A stretch of 12,066 nucleotides of DNA, from positions 1 through 12,066 of the forward strand of contig CALFYC010000067.1 of assembly GCA_937952895.1 (NCBI GenBank), in the 5' to 3' direction. The position numbers were made by a program, and so were the translations under genes. The notes beneath the pieces are model-generated. The model was not told where the DNA came from. It worked only from the letters and a program-made list of their open reading frames with translations, and ran no database searches. The stretch's first letter is position 1; each line of letters opens with the position of its first letter. Shown piece by piece: positions 1 to 6,883 of the stretch. The DNA is from an uncultured Neisseriaceae bacterium. Lineage in GTDB: Bacteria; Pseudomonadota; Gammaproteobacteria; Burkholderiales; UBA11063.

Positions 1-143
1 GAATCATCATATTCATCTTTAATTTTTACTAAAGCATTTAGTAATTTTTTATCATGTGAATCTAGCTCAACTTCATAATCTTTATAATAAGGCTTTTTAT
101 CCGTTTCTGGATTATAACGATATATTGAAAATTTCATCTTCAT
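1..143 (-). CDS. sdhB: Succinate dehydrogenase iron-sulfur subunit, N-terminal part (runs off the window)
   Basis: Only the first 47 or so codons are inside the window. The reading begins MKMKFSIYRYNPETDKKPYY and continues with a run resembling the start of the SdhB N-terminal plant-type ferredoxin domain. The cysteine ligands of the 2Fe-2S, 4Fe-4S and 3Fe-4S clusters would lie beyond the left edge. The start at 143 has an AAAGGTG ribosome site about 7 bases upstream; a second ATG two codons later (137) is possible. The gene begins 15 bases after the sdhA stop, as expected for the last gene of sdhCDAB. SdhB carries electrons from the FAD of SdhA to the quinone site formed with SdhC and SdhD. 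Identity rests on this short N-terminus plus gene order. Confidence 0.88.
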   Translation of the reverse strand, partial: MKMKFSIYRYNPETDKKPYYKDYEVELDSHDKKLLNALVKIKDEYDD

Positions 144-158
144 AGGATACACCTTTAA

Positions 159-1922
159 TTAATAAACTCGTTTTGCCGGTGGTATATAATCTACCGATAA
201 TGGCTGAGTATGAACATCTTTATAAATTATTTTACGCCCTTCACTATAATATAAAGTGTGTCGCATAAAATTCGTATCATCACGCTCTGGATAATCTTCG
301 CGAGCATGAGCTCCACGTGACTCTTTTCTAACTTTTGCACAATTCATAGTAGCAACAGCAACTTCAATAGTATTAGCAAATTCAAGAGCTTCAACACGTG
401 CAGTATTAAATACTTTTGATTTATCTTTAATATAAACATTTGGAACGCGTTTTGCTACAGCCTCAATTTTTTCAACCCCATCCTCTAAAACTTTTTCAGT
501 TCTGAAAACACTGGCATGTTGTTGCATAATTTGTTGCATTTCATTTCTTAAACTAGCTAAACTTTCACCTTCTGTGGCATTATCTAATTTAGCTAAACGT
601 TCTAAACTAAATTCACCAGCATTTTGCGGCAACTCCTCATAATCTTCAACTGATTTAATATATTCCACCATTGAATTACCAGCAGATTTACCAAATACCA
701 CTAAATCTAGTAATGAATTCGTTCCTAAGCGATTTGCACCATGAACTGAAGCACAAGCACATTCACCAGCAGCATAAAAACCTTTAACCACTGATTCCAT
801 ATCATCACCCTTTGGCACGACAACTTCACCTTTATAGTTAGTTGGAATTCCACCCATCATATAATGGCAAGTTGGCACCACTGGAATTGGCTCTTTTACT
901 GGATCGATTCCTAAAAATTGCAATGAAATTTCGCGAATCCCGGGTAAGCGTTGCTCAATTACATCTTGGCCTAAATGATCAAGTTTTAATAGGACATGAT
1001 CTTTACTTTTACCACATCCACGGCCTTCATTAATTTCAATTTGCATAGCACGAGAAACCACATCTCTTGAAGCTAAATCTTTTGCAGTTGGCGCATAACG
1101 TTCCATAAATCGTTCACCATTACAATTTAAAAGATAACCACCTTCACCACGTACACCTTCAGTAATTAACACGCCCGCTCCAGCAAGTCCCGTTGGATGG
1201 AATTGCCAAAATTCAATATCTTCAACAGGAAAACCAGCACGTAATGCCATTCCAACTCCATCACCAGTATTAATAAAGGCATTGGTTGATGCTTTATAAA
1301 TTCTACCAGCCCCACCGGTTGCAAACAATACTGCTTTAGCTTGAATATTATAGACATTACCACTTTCCATTTCCATAGCAGTAACACCAATTACATCACC
1401 TTTATCATTTTTAATCAAATCTAAAGCCATCCATTCAACTAAAAAATGAGTTTCTGCTTTAACATTACGTTGATAAAGTGAATGTAACATAGCATGACCA
1501 GTTCTGTCTGCAACTGCACACGCACGCCTAACCGGCTTTTTACCAAAATCCGCCATATGACCACCAAAAGGTCTTTGGTAAATCTTACCACTTTCTAATC
1601 GATCAAAAGGCATACCAAAGTGCTCTAATTCAACGATTGCATCAACCGCTTGACGACACATAAATTCAATAGCATCTTGATCACCTAACCAATCCGCACC
1701 TTTTACTGTGTCATACATATGCCAGTGCCAATTATCTTCTTCAACATTTCCAAGTGATGCTGAAATCCCACCTTGAGCGGCAGCAGTATGAGACCTTGTA
1801 GGAAAAACTTTAGATAAAACTACCGTTTTTATTCCAGCTTCAGATAGTTGTAAAGCAGCTCGAAGACCAGCACCGCCGCCACCAACAATAACCGCATCAT
1901 ATTTCATTACTGGCAAAGCCAT
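159..1922 (-). CDS. sdhA: Succinate dehydrogenase flavoprotein subunit
   Basis: The 587-residue protein has almost exactly the length of E. coli SdhA. It oxidises succinate to fumarate in the TCA cycle and passes electrons through SdhB to quinone at the cytoplasmic face of the inner membrane. Visible features are the dinucleotide-binding GGGGAG at residues 14-19, the HTAAAQGG motif with His45 for covalent FAD attachment, His242 in FHPTG, the TEGVRGEGG loop (254-262), the catalytic Arg286 in ASRDVV, His353 in CHYMMGG and Arg398 in GANRLG. These sit at E. coli numbering or within one residue of it. The chosen ATG has AAAGGG about 8 bases upstream. The gene starts 22 bases after the sdhD stop and is followed 15 bases later by sdhB. 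Nothing is missing or unusual. Confidence 0.98.
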   Translation of the reverse strand: MALPVMKYDAVIVGGGGAGLRAALQLSEAGIKTVVLSKVFPTRSHTAAAQGGISASLGNVEEDNWHWHMYDTVKGADWLGDQDAIEFMCRQAVDAIVELEHFGMPFDRLESGKIYQRPFGGHMADFGKKPVRRACAVADRTGHAMLHSLYQRNVKAETHFLVEWMALDLIKNDKGDVIGVTAMEMESGNVYNIQAKAVLFATGGAGRIYKASTNAFINTGDGVGMALRAGFPVEDIEFWQFHPTGLAGAGVLITEGVRGEGGYLLNCNGERFMERYAPTAKDLASRDVVSRAMQIEINEGRGCGKSKDHVLLKLDHLGQDVIEQRLPGIREISLQFLGIDPVKEPIPVVPTCHYMMGGIPTNYKGEVVVPKGDDMESVVKGFYAAGECACASVHGANRLGTNSLLDLVVFGKSAGNSMVEYIKSVEDYEELPQNAGEFSLERLAKLDNATEGESLASLRNEMQQIMQQHASVFRTEKVLEDGVEKIEAVAKRVPNVYIKDKSKVFNTARVEALEFANTIEVAVATMNCAKVRKESRGAHAREDYPERDDTNFMRHTLYYSEGRKIIYKDVHTQPLSVDYIPPAKRVY

Positions 1923-1944
1923 ATCTTTTTCCCTTTTAAGTAAT

Positions 1945-2304
1945 TTAAGCCCAAATAACTTTGACTGTATAAATCAAACAGCCAAGTAACCACAATATAG
2001 TTAATAAATATAATGTAATTTTCATACCAGCTGATTTAATATAATCCATCCAAAAATCTCTAATTCCAACCCAAGCATGGATAACCACAGCCAAGAAAAA
2101 CACTTGAACAAAAATCTTTGCAATTAAACTTTGGAATAACGCTTGCCAAGAGCTAATATTTGCATCAACATTTAATTTGGCATATACGACAAAAGCTAAA
2201 AAAGCAATTGCAAAAACCAACATAACAATAGCTGTTAATCGTTGTTGTAACCAACTACCAAGTCCATAACCTGCACCAGTTAAATTACGTTTTACCATAT
2301 CCAA
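1945..2304 (-). CDS. sdhD: Succinate dehydrogenase membrane anchor subunit SdhD
   Basis: The 119-residue protein has three hydrophobic segments (about 25-43, 60-80 and 95-117), as in SdhD. With SdhC it anchors the SdhAB catalytic dimer in the inner membrane and forms the heme b and ubiquinone sites. His76 in the HAWVGIRD motif matches the E. coli heme ligand His71. Asp87-Tyr88 in the MDYIK motif match the E. coli Asp82-Tyr83 pair near the quinone. The N-terminal stretch GLGSWLQQRLTAI is also typical, with the conserved QR before the first helix. Its start overlaps the 3' end of sdhC by 13 bases, which suggests translational coupling. Position between sdhC and sdhA supports the call. Confidence 0.95.
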   Translation of the reverse strand: MDMVKRNLTGAGYGLGSWLQQRLTAIVMLVFAIAFLAFVVYAKLNVDANISSWQALFQSLIAKIFVQVFFLAVVIHAWVGIRDFWMDYIKSAGMKITLYLLTILWLLGCLIYTVKVIWA

Positions 2305-2675
2305 GCTCCTAAAAGAATAGTTAAAACAATACTGGTAAGAATTACGATTCTAGCAGTAAGCTTAGCACTTCTAATCTCAACACCTTTATGTATATCAATA
2401 AAAAGAAATCTCACCCCAGAACACAAATGATAAATAAAACACCAAATAAAAATAATATATAAAATCTTAACTATAGGATTACTCACAACTCCATATAAGG
2501 TTGTATAAAAATCCTGACTAACTAATGATTGGTGAAAAACATAGATTATAAATGGAATACTCACTACTAAAAGAACACCAGATAAACGATGTAAAATTGA
2601 CGCCTTCGCATTTACTGACATTTTAGCCAGCAGAGTGAATAACTCTAGAAATACAGGCCTAGATTTGTGTTGCAT
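2292..2675 (-). CDS. sdhC: Succinate dehydrogenase cytochrome b556 subunit SdhC
   Basis: The 127-residue protein has three membrane segments (about 32-48, 66-86 and 106-126). The SILHRLSG motif at 26-33 provides Ser26 and Arg30, equivalent to the E. coli quinone-site residues Ser27 and Arg31. His83 in YHLCSGVRF corresponds to the heme ligand His84. It is the first gene of the sdhCDAB operon. The ATG at 2675 has a GGAG about 10 bases upstream, slightly far but acceptable. More than 500 bases without a convincing gene lie upstream, so the operon promoter is probably just before this gene. No divergent citrate synthase gene, common beside sdh in many gammaproteobacteria, is present here. Confidence 0.95.
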   Translation of the reverse strand: MQHKSRPVFLELFTLLAKMSVNAKASILHRLSGVLLVVSIPFIIYVFHQSLVSQDFYTTLYGVVSNPIVKILYIIFIWCFIYHLCSGVRFLFIDIHKGVEIRSAKLTARIVILTSIVLTILLGAWIW

Positions 2676-3214
2676 CTTAAACTGACTCCAAAAAAAATTG
2701 GCATAAAAATACTACTATCCGTAATTTTATCATACTTAACAAGAGATTTAATATAACATTTATTGATAGGAGTGTATAAATTTAAAAAATATGGTTCGTA
2801 AAAAAGTCTAGATCAAAAAATCCCGACCCATTTAATAATTGCACACACCAAAGATCATAGAGCCCCTGATTTTGATATATGTGATTCAACCACATTATAT
2901 AGTCAAATAATAAAAATTAGTCTTAATATGAGATGCATCTTTCGTAGATAATGATCATATAAATGACTTTTGAATAAACAAAAATATATCATTATGATAC
3001 AGGCGACTCCAACTTTAAATTGATTATTAATCAAGAGCAATAGCAGAAGTTATAATAAAATCAAACAACTTATTTAAAGGCAAAGTAAATTTGTAATTAT
3101 GCATTAAAGGATTAATAACACTTAAATATAGTTTAGCTCGTATAACAAAAATGGTTAAGCAAAGTGGTTTTGTGTATAACGATCCTACATATATTCATGG
3201 CAAATCAGCTGAAC
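2676..3214. other. Intergenic region without a convincing gene
   Basis: These 540 bases lie between sdhC and the hairpin downstream of the peptidase-like gene. Two plus-strand stretches of about 45-50 codons without stops are visible, one ending near 2955 and one around 3099-3237 with a short ATG frame of 28 codons from 3151. Neither has a recognisable product or a good ribosome site, and their lengths are about what chance gives at this base composition. An inverted repeat, ATAATGAT and ATCATTAT, flanks about 32 bases near 2945-3000. The region may be a decayed former gene, but I see no proof of that. Confidence 0.5.
2714..2742 (-). promoter_or_regulatory. Possible sdhCDAB promoter
   Basis: Reading the minus strand, TTGTTA (2742-2737) is followed after 17 bases by GATAGT (2719-2714), about 40 bases before the sdhC ATG. 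Each hexamer matches the sigma-70 consensus at four of six positions. An alternative -10 is TATGAT at 2734-2729, but its -35 is poor. In DNA this AT-rich such matches are common, so the support is mostly position upstream of the operon. Confidence 0.3.
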
Positions 3215-3245
3215 CCGACAGCTTTATTAAGACATAAGCTGTCGG
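3215..3245 (-). terminator. Terminator-like hairpin after the peptidase-like gene
   Basis: A perfect 10-bp inverted repeat, CCGACAGCTT (3215-3224) and AAGCTGTCGG (3236-3245), has an 11-base loop that can pair further with one bulge. It lies 26 bases past the minus-strand stop at 3274-3272. On the minus strand the bases after the stem (GTTCAGCTGATTTG) form only a weak T-tract. On the plus strand AT-rich TTAAATAAATTTATTTT follows, so it might also stop plus-strand transcription. It is the strongest G+C hairpin I noticed in an otherwise AT-rich gap. Confidence 0.55.
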
Positions 3246-3271
3246 TTAAATAAATTTATTTTGTTAATATT

Positions 3272-4513
3272 TTAAAATTTACCCGTAAGACTATCATCTG
3301 CAATATAACCATAGTCAATTTCACAATAAACACTTTTCGAATCTTCTCCAATAATTATATTAAGACCATTAAATTGTTTATCGAAGCGTACTTGATTTAA
3401 TAAACCATTTGGGCTTGCAAAATCAACACAATTAGCAACTTCCCCATCACTACCCTGCACCTTAATATTGCTAATAACATCTTGTAGTCTAGTGTTTTCA
3501 ATAGCCCACTCAAGTTCATCCTGACTAATTAGATTATATAATGAAGAAGCCGAAATTACTAGTGGCATATCTGTAGATGAAGCAGGAATCTCTAATTTTT
3601 TATCTTTATACAAAAGCGTTGCCGTTGTTGATCCGCTGCCTTGTATAGCATTTACAATTCTAGTATATTTTATCTTACCTAATGGTAAATTTTGTGTAGA
3701 GTTATTTGTACAGTATGGAGCACCTAAAGACACATCTCCAATTGAGCTAACCACGTTATGACAATACTCTATGGCACTTAACATATTTTGTGGATCAATT
3801 TGCTTGTTTGTATTTAGATTATAATGTTGTAATACCGTTTTAAATACACAACTAGTATATTCGACATCAAATCCATTTGTATAGTTTGAAAAACCACATG
3901 CATAAGCTTTCTGGCTATATATATGCACCCATCCTGTAGCTGTTCCATCAAGAATATTATTAATCCCATCTGAAGGAACGTGTGTATAACAAGCATCGAA
4001 CCAGCTTAATAAAATATTGTTTAATGATATTTGTTGTTGAAATTCAGTTAAATTAGCTTGCTGTTTACAGCCATTATTATCACATCCCCAATAGAGTATT
4101 GTACTACCACCATCATAATTTCTAAATCCATGGTTGGATATAACCCAAAAGAATGCAACATTATTTAAAACATTCTGGTTATTTATTAAATATTCTTTCA
4201 TCGAGCTAACTGTAGAATTTGAAGCATCTACAATTTGTACTGAACCGGGTCCAAATTTTTGATCATATAATTTTCTAATGTTAAAAAAATAATTATAAGG
4301 TTTGCCAATATGAGGGTCTCGTTGTAAATCTATAATTAAAAATTTTGTAGTTAATGCTAAAGATTTAGCTTGACCTGCATTACTGCCAAGCATTATAATC
4401 CCATTATCACTTTGTAAATTATTTGAGATTAAACTATTGTTTAAGCTAAAAGATGTTAAACTAAACATGCTTATTGTTAGCAATAAAATAGTTTTAAAAT
4501 ATTTATTTTTCAT
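3272..4513 (-). CDS. Exported clan CD cysteine peptidase-like protein (caspase/legumain type), orphan
   Basis: Numbered from the chosen start, the protein has 413 residues. Residues 1-23 form a signal peptide (Lys-rich start, hydrophobic ILLLTISMFSL core, likely cleavage after SFS). The next part resembles a caspase-like alpha/beta fold: strand KFLIIDLQ, a helix, strand SVQIVDAS, a helix, then FFWVISNHG with candidate catalytic His128, and later ILLSWFDAC with candidate nucleophile Cys175. A hydrophobic strand ending in His-Gly and a second ending in Asp-Ala-Cys is the hallmark of clan CD peptidases. About nine cysteines suggest disulfides after export. The C-terminal ~120 residues form a domain I do not recognise. 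An ATG at 4543 is in frame, but 4513 has AAAGGGG about 6 bases upstream and leads straight into the signal peptide. The gene stands alone with its own promoter. Substrate and role are unknown. The peptidase call rests on motif pattern only. Confidence 0.65.
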   Translation of the reverse strand: MKNKYFKTILLLTISMFSLTSFSLNNSLISNNLQSDNGIIMLGSNAGQAKSLALTTKFLIIDLQRDPHIGKPYNYFFNIRKLYDQKFGPGSVQIVDASNSTVSSMKEYLINNQNVLNNVAFFWVISNHGFRNYDGGSTILYWGCDNNGCKQQANLTEFQQQISLNNILLSWFDACYTHVPSDGINNILDGTATGWVHIYSQKAYACGFSNYTNGFDVEYTSCVFKTVLQHYNLNTNKQIDPQNMLSAIEYCHNVVSSIGDVSLGAPYCTNNSTQNLPLGKIKYTRIVNAIQGSGSTTATLLYKDKKLEIPASSTDMPLVISASSLYNLISQDELEWAIENTRLQDVISNIKVQGSDGEVANCVDFASPNGLLNQVRFDKQFNGLNIIIGEDSKSVYCEIDYGYIADDSLTGKF

Positions 4514-4561
4514 TTTTATCCCCTTTAAAGTATAATATCCCATCTAAGTTATATATATTTA

Positions 4562-4590
4562 ATTATACCACAATACAGAAGAGTAAGCAA
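4562..4590 (-). promoter_or_regulatory. Extended -10 promoter of the peptidase-like gene
   Basis: On the minus strand, TTGCTT (4590-4585) is followed after exactly 17 bases by TATAAT (4567-4562), a perfect -10. TGG immediately precedes it and gives an extended -10 element. Transcription would start near 4555, about 40 bases before the preferred ATG at 4513. This is among the best promoter matches in the window and indicates the gene is transcribed on its own. Confidence 0.6.
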
Positions 4591-4635
4591 CCACTAACAA
4601 CTCAATGTCAAATTAAAATAGAAGTATCCTATAAT

Positions 4636-4644
4636 TGTGGATAA
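4636..4644 (-). promoter_or_regulatory. Single perfect DnaA-box match (TTATCCACA)
   Basis: The plus strand reads TGTGGATAA, the reverse complement of the consensus DnaA box. It is the only perfect copy I noticed, and there is no cluster of boxes or AT-rich 13-mers, so it is not an origin. It lies about 45 bases upstream of the -35 of the peptidase-like gene. A chance match in a window this size is quite possible. Confidence 0.3.
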
Positions 4645-4824
4645 CTTTTAAAATTAGTGGCGCAAAATGAAAAGTGAAATACAACAAATTAAAAATCTAT
4701 GATAAAGGGTGAGAGTCAGCCTTATAATCCAAGTTAGTTTAGCGACTACAAGGATTACAAAATAATGTCGCATTTGATCGGTAAATGAGCCGACTGGTGG
4801 ATCCTATTGAAAATCAGAAAATCC

Positions 4825-4864
4825 CGAAATTATGATTAATATCAATACCTTTAGGCTAATTTCG
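4825..4864. repeat. Inverted repeat with 8-bp arms
   Basis: The arms CGAAATTA (4825-4832) and TAATTTCG (4857-4864) pair perfectly around 24 bases. The spacer itself contains TGATTAATATCA, a small hairpin, and CCTTTAGG. Flanking CC and GGG could extend the stem past a short bulge. It may be the fold of a small transcript or a protein-binding site. No T-run follows on either strand, so it is not a standard terminator. Confidence 0.35.
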
Positions 4865-4940
4865 TGAGGGAAGAATTATTGGAGTTTCTTAATTGCATAT
4901 TTCAACAACACTTTTAATCTTACACTTATCTAATTATGAT

Positions 4941-4971
4941 TTGACAAGTACAAATTAAATAGTGCTAAAAT
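4941..4971 (+). promoter_or_regulatory. Promoter of the 6S-like RNA
   Basis: A perfect -35 hexamer TTGACA (4941-4946) is followed by TAAAAT (4966-4971), preceded by TGC as an extended -10 element. The spacer is 19 bases, slightly longer than ideal. The predicted start at about 4976-4978 falls exactly at the first base pair of the RNA's closing stem, which supports both calls. Confidence 0.65.
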
Positions 4972-4975
4972 AACG

Positions 4976-5163
4976 AGGTTCCTGCGGTAGTCGCGTAGTT
5001 GAAACTATATTTTTGAACCTATGATGACTCGATTAGAAGTAGCTTTCATATGGTGGGCGTGAGCCGCTCCTTGTGAGTAGCCCCATAAGCCATAAGCAAC
5101 TTTAAAATTTTATATTGGGTTCATTAAAATATTAAATCATACGACATCGGCGGGAACTTATTT
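4976..5163 (+). ncRNA. ssrS: Probable 6S RNA
   Basis: 6S RNA binds sigma-70 RNA polymerase as an open-promoter mimic and lowers transcription in stationary phase. This ~185-nt segment folds as that family does. The ends pair (GTTCCTGC at 4978-4985 with GCGGGAAC at 5150-5157), then GTCG (4990-4993) with CGAC (5142-5145). A second stem follows (ATATTTT plus TGAACC, 5007-5019, with GGTTCA and AAAATAT, 5118-5132, two bases bulged). A large central bubble (about 5020-5048 against 5095-5117) comes next, then a terminal hairpin closed by TATGG/CCATA and GGGC/GCCC (5049-5094). Pieces such as CTTTCATA, CCGCTCC, GTGAG, AAGC...CTTTAAAA and GGGTTCA echo E. coli 6S as I remember it. A T-run (TTATTTTT) follows the closing stem. 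The usual downstream ygfA gene is absent. Strand choice rests on the promoter and T-run. Confidence 0.75.
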
Positions 5164-5170
5164 TTGCATA

Positions 5171-5184
5171 ATTCTAATTAGAAT
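5171..5184. repeat. 14-bp perfect palindrome ATTCTAATTAGAAT
   Basis: This palindrome lies just past the T-run of the 6S-like RNA and about 70 bases beyond the stop of the convergent GT39 gene. It could be a protein-binding site, but it is made almost wholly of A and T, and there is no promoter next to it for it to control. I see no strong minus-strand terminator between 5254 and 5165. Confidence 0.25.
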
Positions 5185-5254
5185 AAACGCTATTCACTAT
5201 TTGAAATCTGAAATTTATTTTTTCAAAAAACGTTAGGCAAAGATTAAAATACTT

Positions 5255-6883
5255 CTAAAGATCACCAATCATAAACCGGTATAAGGCAACATTTTTTACC
5301 AAATCTGGATCTTTAGGTTGATGAAAATTTTGACATTCATATAATTTTAAAGTAATTTCGGTAACTCCACGTCGTTTAATCTCTGCATCAGGAAGTTTTA
5401 ATAAATTATCACAAAATGGTGCAACATTTTCTTTAACCAGTGGGTCATTTGCCTTTGTAATAATAATTCCATTTTTGCCAATATAATTATGAGGATTATT
5501 AAAATAGGAATAATTACGTGCATCGTCTTCAAAACATAAGATATCTTTGTGCCCCTTTAAAGCCCAATCGATTTTTCCACTTAACCACCAATGTGTAGTT
5601 CCGACAAATAGATCCGGATTATCTATCCATCCTTTTTGTTTGAACAAAGTCATTAAATCATCATAATCATAGCCTTCCATCGTTGGATCATAATTAACCC
5701 CAGTAGCACGATATGACATCCATTTAGGACCATACCAAGTCCAAAAACCAGTTTGTGTATGAATAGCTAGCAGTAAAAATAAAAACACTACAATAAAAAT
5801 ACTGAATGATAACCAATATTTAATTAATTGAACATATTTAGGGTCACTAAATTTATTATGAACCCACTGTCCTAAAGGAATAAATAGCAACATATAGCCT
5901 GGTGCTTGCCAGTGAAAGTGATATTGTAAATCTGCCCACAAAGTAACTATAGTAAAAAATATAATTGGAGTTATTGCCATCCAAAAACAAAAACTATATC
6001 GAATATCTGATTTTCTTAATCTGAATGATTCAATCAATTGATAAAATAACGGAATCCAGATCCACAATGACGTCCATACTGCTTGACCTAGAATACTACG
6101 TAAGAACCAATCAAAGTGTAGCTGAAATGGTCCTTGATTTAAGGCTCTCCCGCCTTGGAACAAAAAAGATGCCCAATGATGTTGATAATTCCACATAAAT
6201 ACTGGAAAAGCAATCATTAAGCTAATAAATATTGATAAATAAAATTTATACTGCTTTAAGATATTACGATGTTGATCTGAGTTAATTAAAAATAAAATAA
6301 AACCAATTACAAGAAAAATTGCATGATATTTACTTAGAATGGTTAAACCAAGCATTAAGCCACTCAATAACCACCACATTAGATCATTAGACTTGGCCGT
6401 TGAATTTTTTGAATCTATAAATAAAATTTGCACTAAACAATATATATATCCAATCCAAAATAACATTAATGGCGCATCAGGCTGAAACCATATCCCAGAT
6501 AGAAAAAACACCCCGCTAACATTAAGTAATAATACAGTATAAAATCCAGCACAAGCATTAAAAAATTTACGCGTAATTAAATACAATATCCAACTAGTGC
6601 CGGCAAATAAAACTAAAGCTGGAAGTCGAAGAATTAAACAGCTATCTCCCAATAAACGGATTACCCCCCCACTTAACCACATAAATAATGGAGGTTGGTC
6701 ATAGTAACTTAGCTGAAGAAAACGAGCTCCACCATAATAATATGATTCGCCAACTCCTAAGCCTGTCCAATTAGCTAGAATAAACCTAAAAATAAATGAA
6801 ATAAAAATTAGCCATAGCGTAAATTTTGTGGCATTTTTATCATTAATTAGTAATTTCCCCATAGTAACCTTATTTTTTACCAT
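5255..6883 (-). CDS. ArnT-like GT39 family membrane glycosyltransferase (first paralogue)
   Basis: The 542-residue GT-C enzyme would transfer a sugar from a polyprenyl-phosphate donor on the periplasmic side of the inner membrane. About ten hydrophobic segments span residues 22-375, and a soluble C-terminal domain of about 160 residues follows. Family marks shared with its paralogue at 7621-9009 are YDQPPL (61-66), QPDAPL with Asp135, LSKYHA (183-188), WNYQHHWASFLFQ (231-243) and HWQAPGY (324-330). The first periplasmic loop, where GT39 enzymes normally carry a catalytic Asp-Glu, reads GLGVGESYYY (Gly45-Glu46). It overlaps the upstream GT2 gene by 14 bases. The ATG at 6862 (residue 8) also has an AAGG site and would avoid the overlap, so the start is uncertain. 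Lipid A sugar transfer is plausible, and protein O-glycosylation is the alternative. Confidence 0.85.
   Translation of the reverse strand: MVKNKVTMGKLLINDKNATKFTLWLIFISFIFRFILANWTGLGVGESYYYGGARFLQLSYYDQPPLFMWLSGGVIRLLGDSCLILRLPALVLFAGTSWILYLITRKFFNACAGFYTVLLLNVSGVFFLSGIWFQPDAPLMLFWIGYIYCLVQILFIDSKNSTAKSNDLMWWLLSGLMLGLTILSKYHAIFLVIGFILFLINSDQHRNILKQYKFYLSIFISLMIAFPVFMWNYQHHWASFLFQGGRALNQGPFQLHFDWFLRSILGQAVWTSLWIWIPLFYQLIESFRLRKSDIRYSFCFWMAITPIIFFTIVTLWADLQYHFHWQAPGYMLLFIPLGQWVHNKFSDPKYVQLIKYWLSFSIFIVVFLFLLLAIHTQTGFWTWYGPKWMSYRATGVNYDPTMEGYDYDDLMTLFKQKGWIDNPDLFVGTTHWWLSGKIDWALKGHKDILCFEDDARNYSYFNNPHNYIGKNGIIITKANDPLVKENVAPFCDNLLKLPDAEIKRRGVTEITLKLYECQNFHQPKDPDLVKNVALYRFMIGDL

Larger units (their letters stand above)
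4591..4940. other. Intergenic region: DnaA-box match and inverted repeat, no gene seen
   Basis: These 350 bases lie between the divergent promoters of the peptidase-like gene and the 6S-like RNA. No reading frame of useful length exists on either strand; short plus-strand frames such as one from 4668 stop after about a dozen codons. Two items stand out: a perfect TTATCCACA on the minus strand (4644-4636) and an 8-bp inverted repeat at 4825-4864. The middle part (about 4700-4830) is less AT-rich than its flanks, so it may hold a small RNA or a gene remnant, but I cannot identify one. Confidence 0.5.

Noticed and set aside
842..1033. Plus-strand open frame of about 63 codons
   Set aside because: It lies wholly antisense within sdhA, has no recognisable product, and is explained by the strong coding constraint of sdhA.
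1166..1390. Minus-strand open frame of about 74 codons in another phase of sdhA
   Set aside because: It is a shadow of sdhA, where all key residues are in the main frame.
2879..2893. TGTG-ATTCAAC-CACA as a CRP-type site near sdhC
   Set aside because: The spacing is one base short of TGTGA-N6-TCACA, one half-site is imperfect, and it is about 160 bases upstream of the likely sdh promoter.
2945..2965. GATAATGAT resembling half of a Fur box
   Set aside because: Only about 13 of 19 positions fit, in AT-rich DNA with no iron-related gene nearby.
3151..3237. 28-codon plus-strand frame starting MVKQSGFVYNDPTYIHGK
   Set aside because: It reads plausibly, but there is no ribosome site, a stop lies about 15-20 codons upstream of the ATG, its end is part of the hairpin, and such lengths occur by chance at this base composition.
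3814..3996. Minus-strand open frame of about 60 codons inside the peptidase-like gene
   Set aside because: It is an out-of-phase shadow with no ribosome site and no family features.
4600..4940. Transposase or insertion-sequence remnant in the gap before the 6S-like RNA
   Set aside because: Short translated stretches gave no recognisable transposase motif, and no paired terminal repeats or target duplication were seen.
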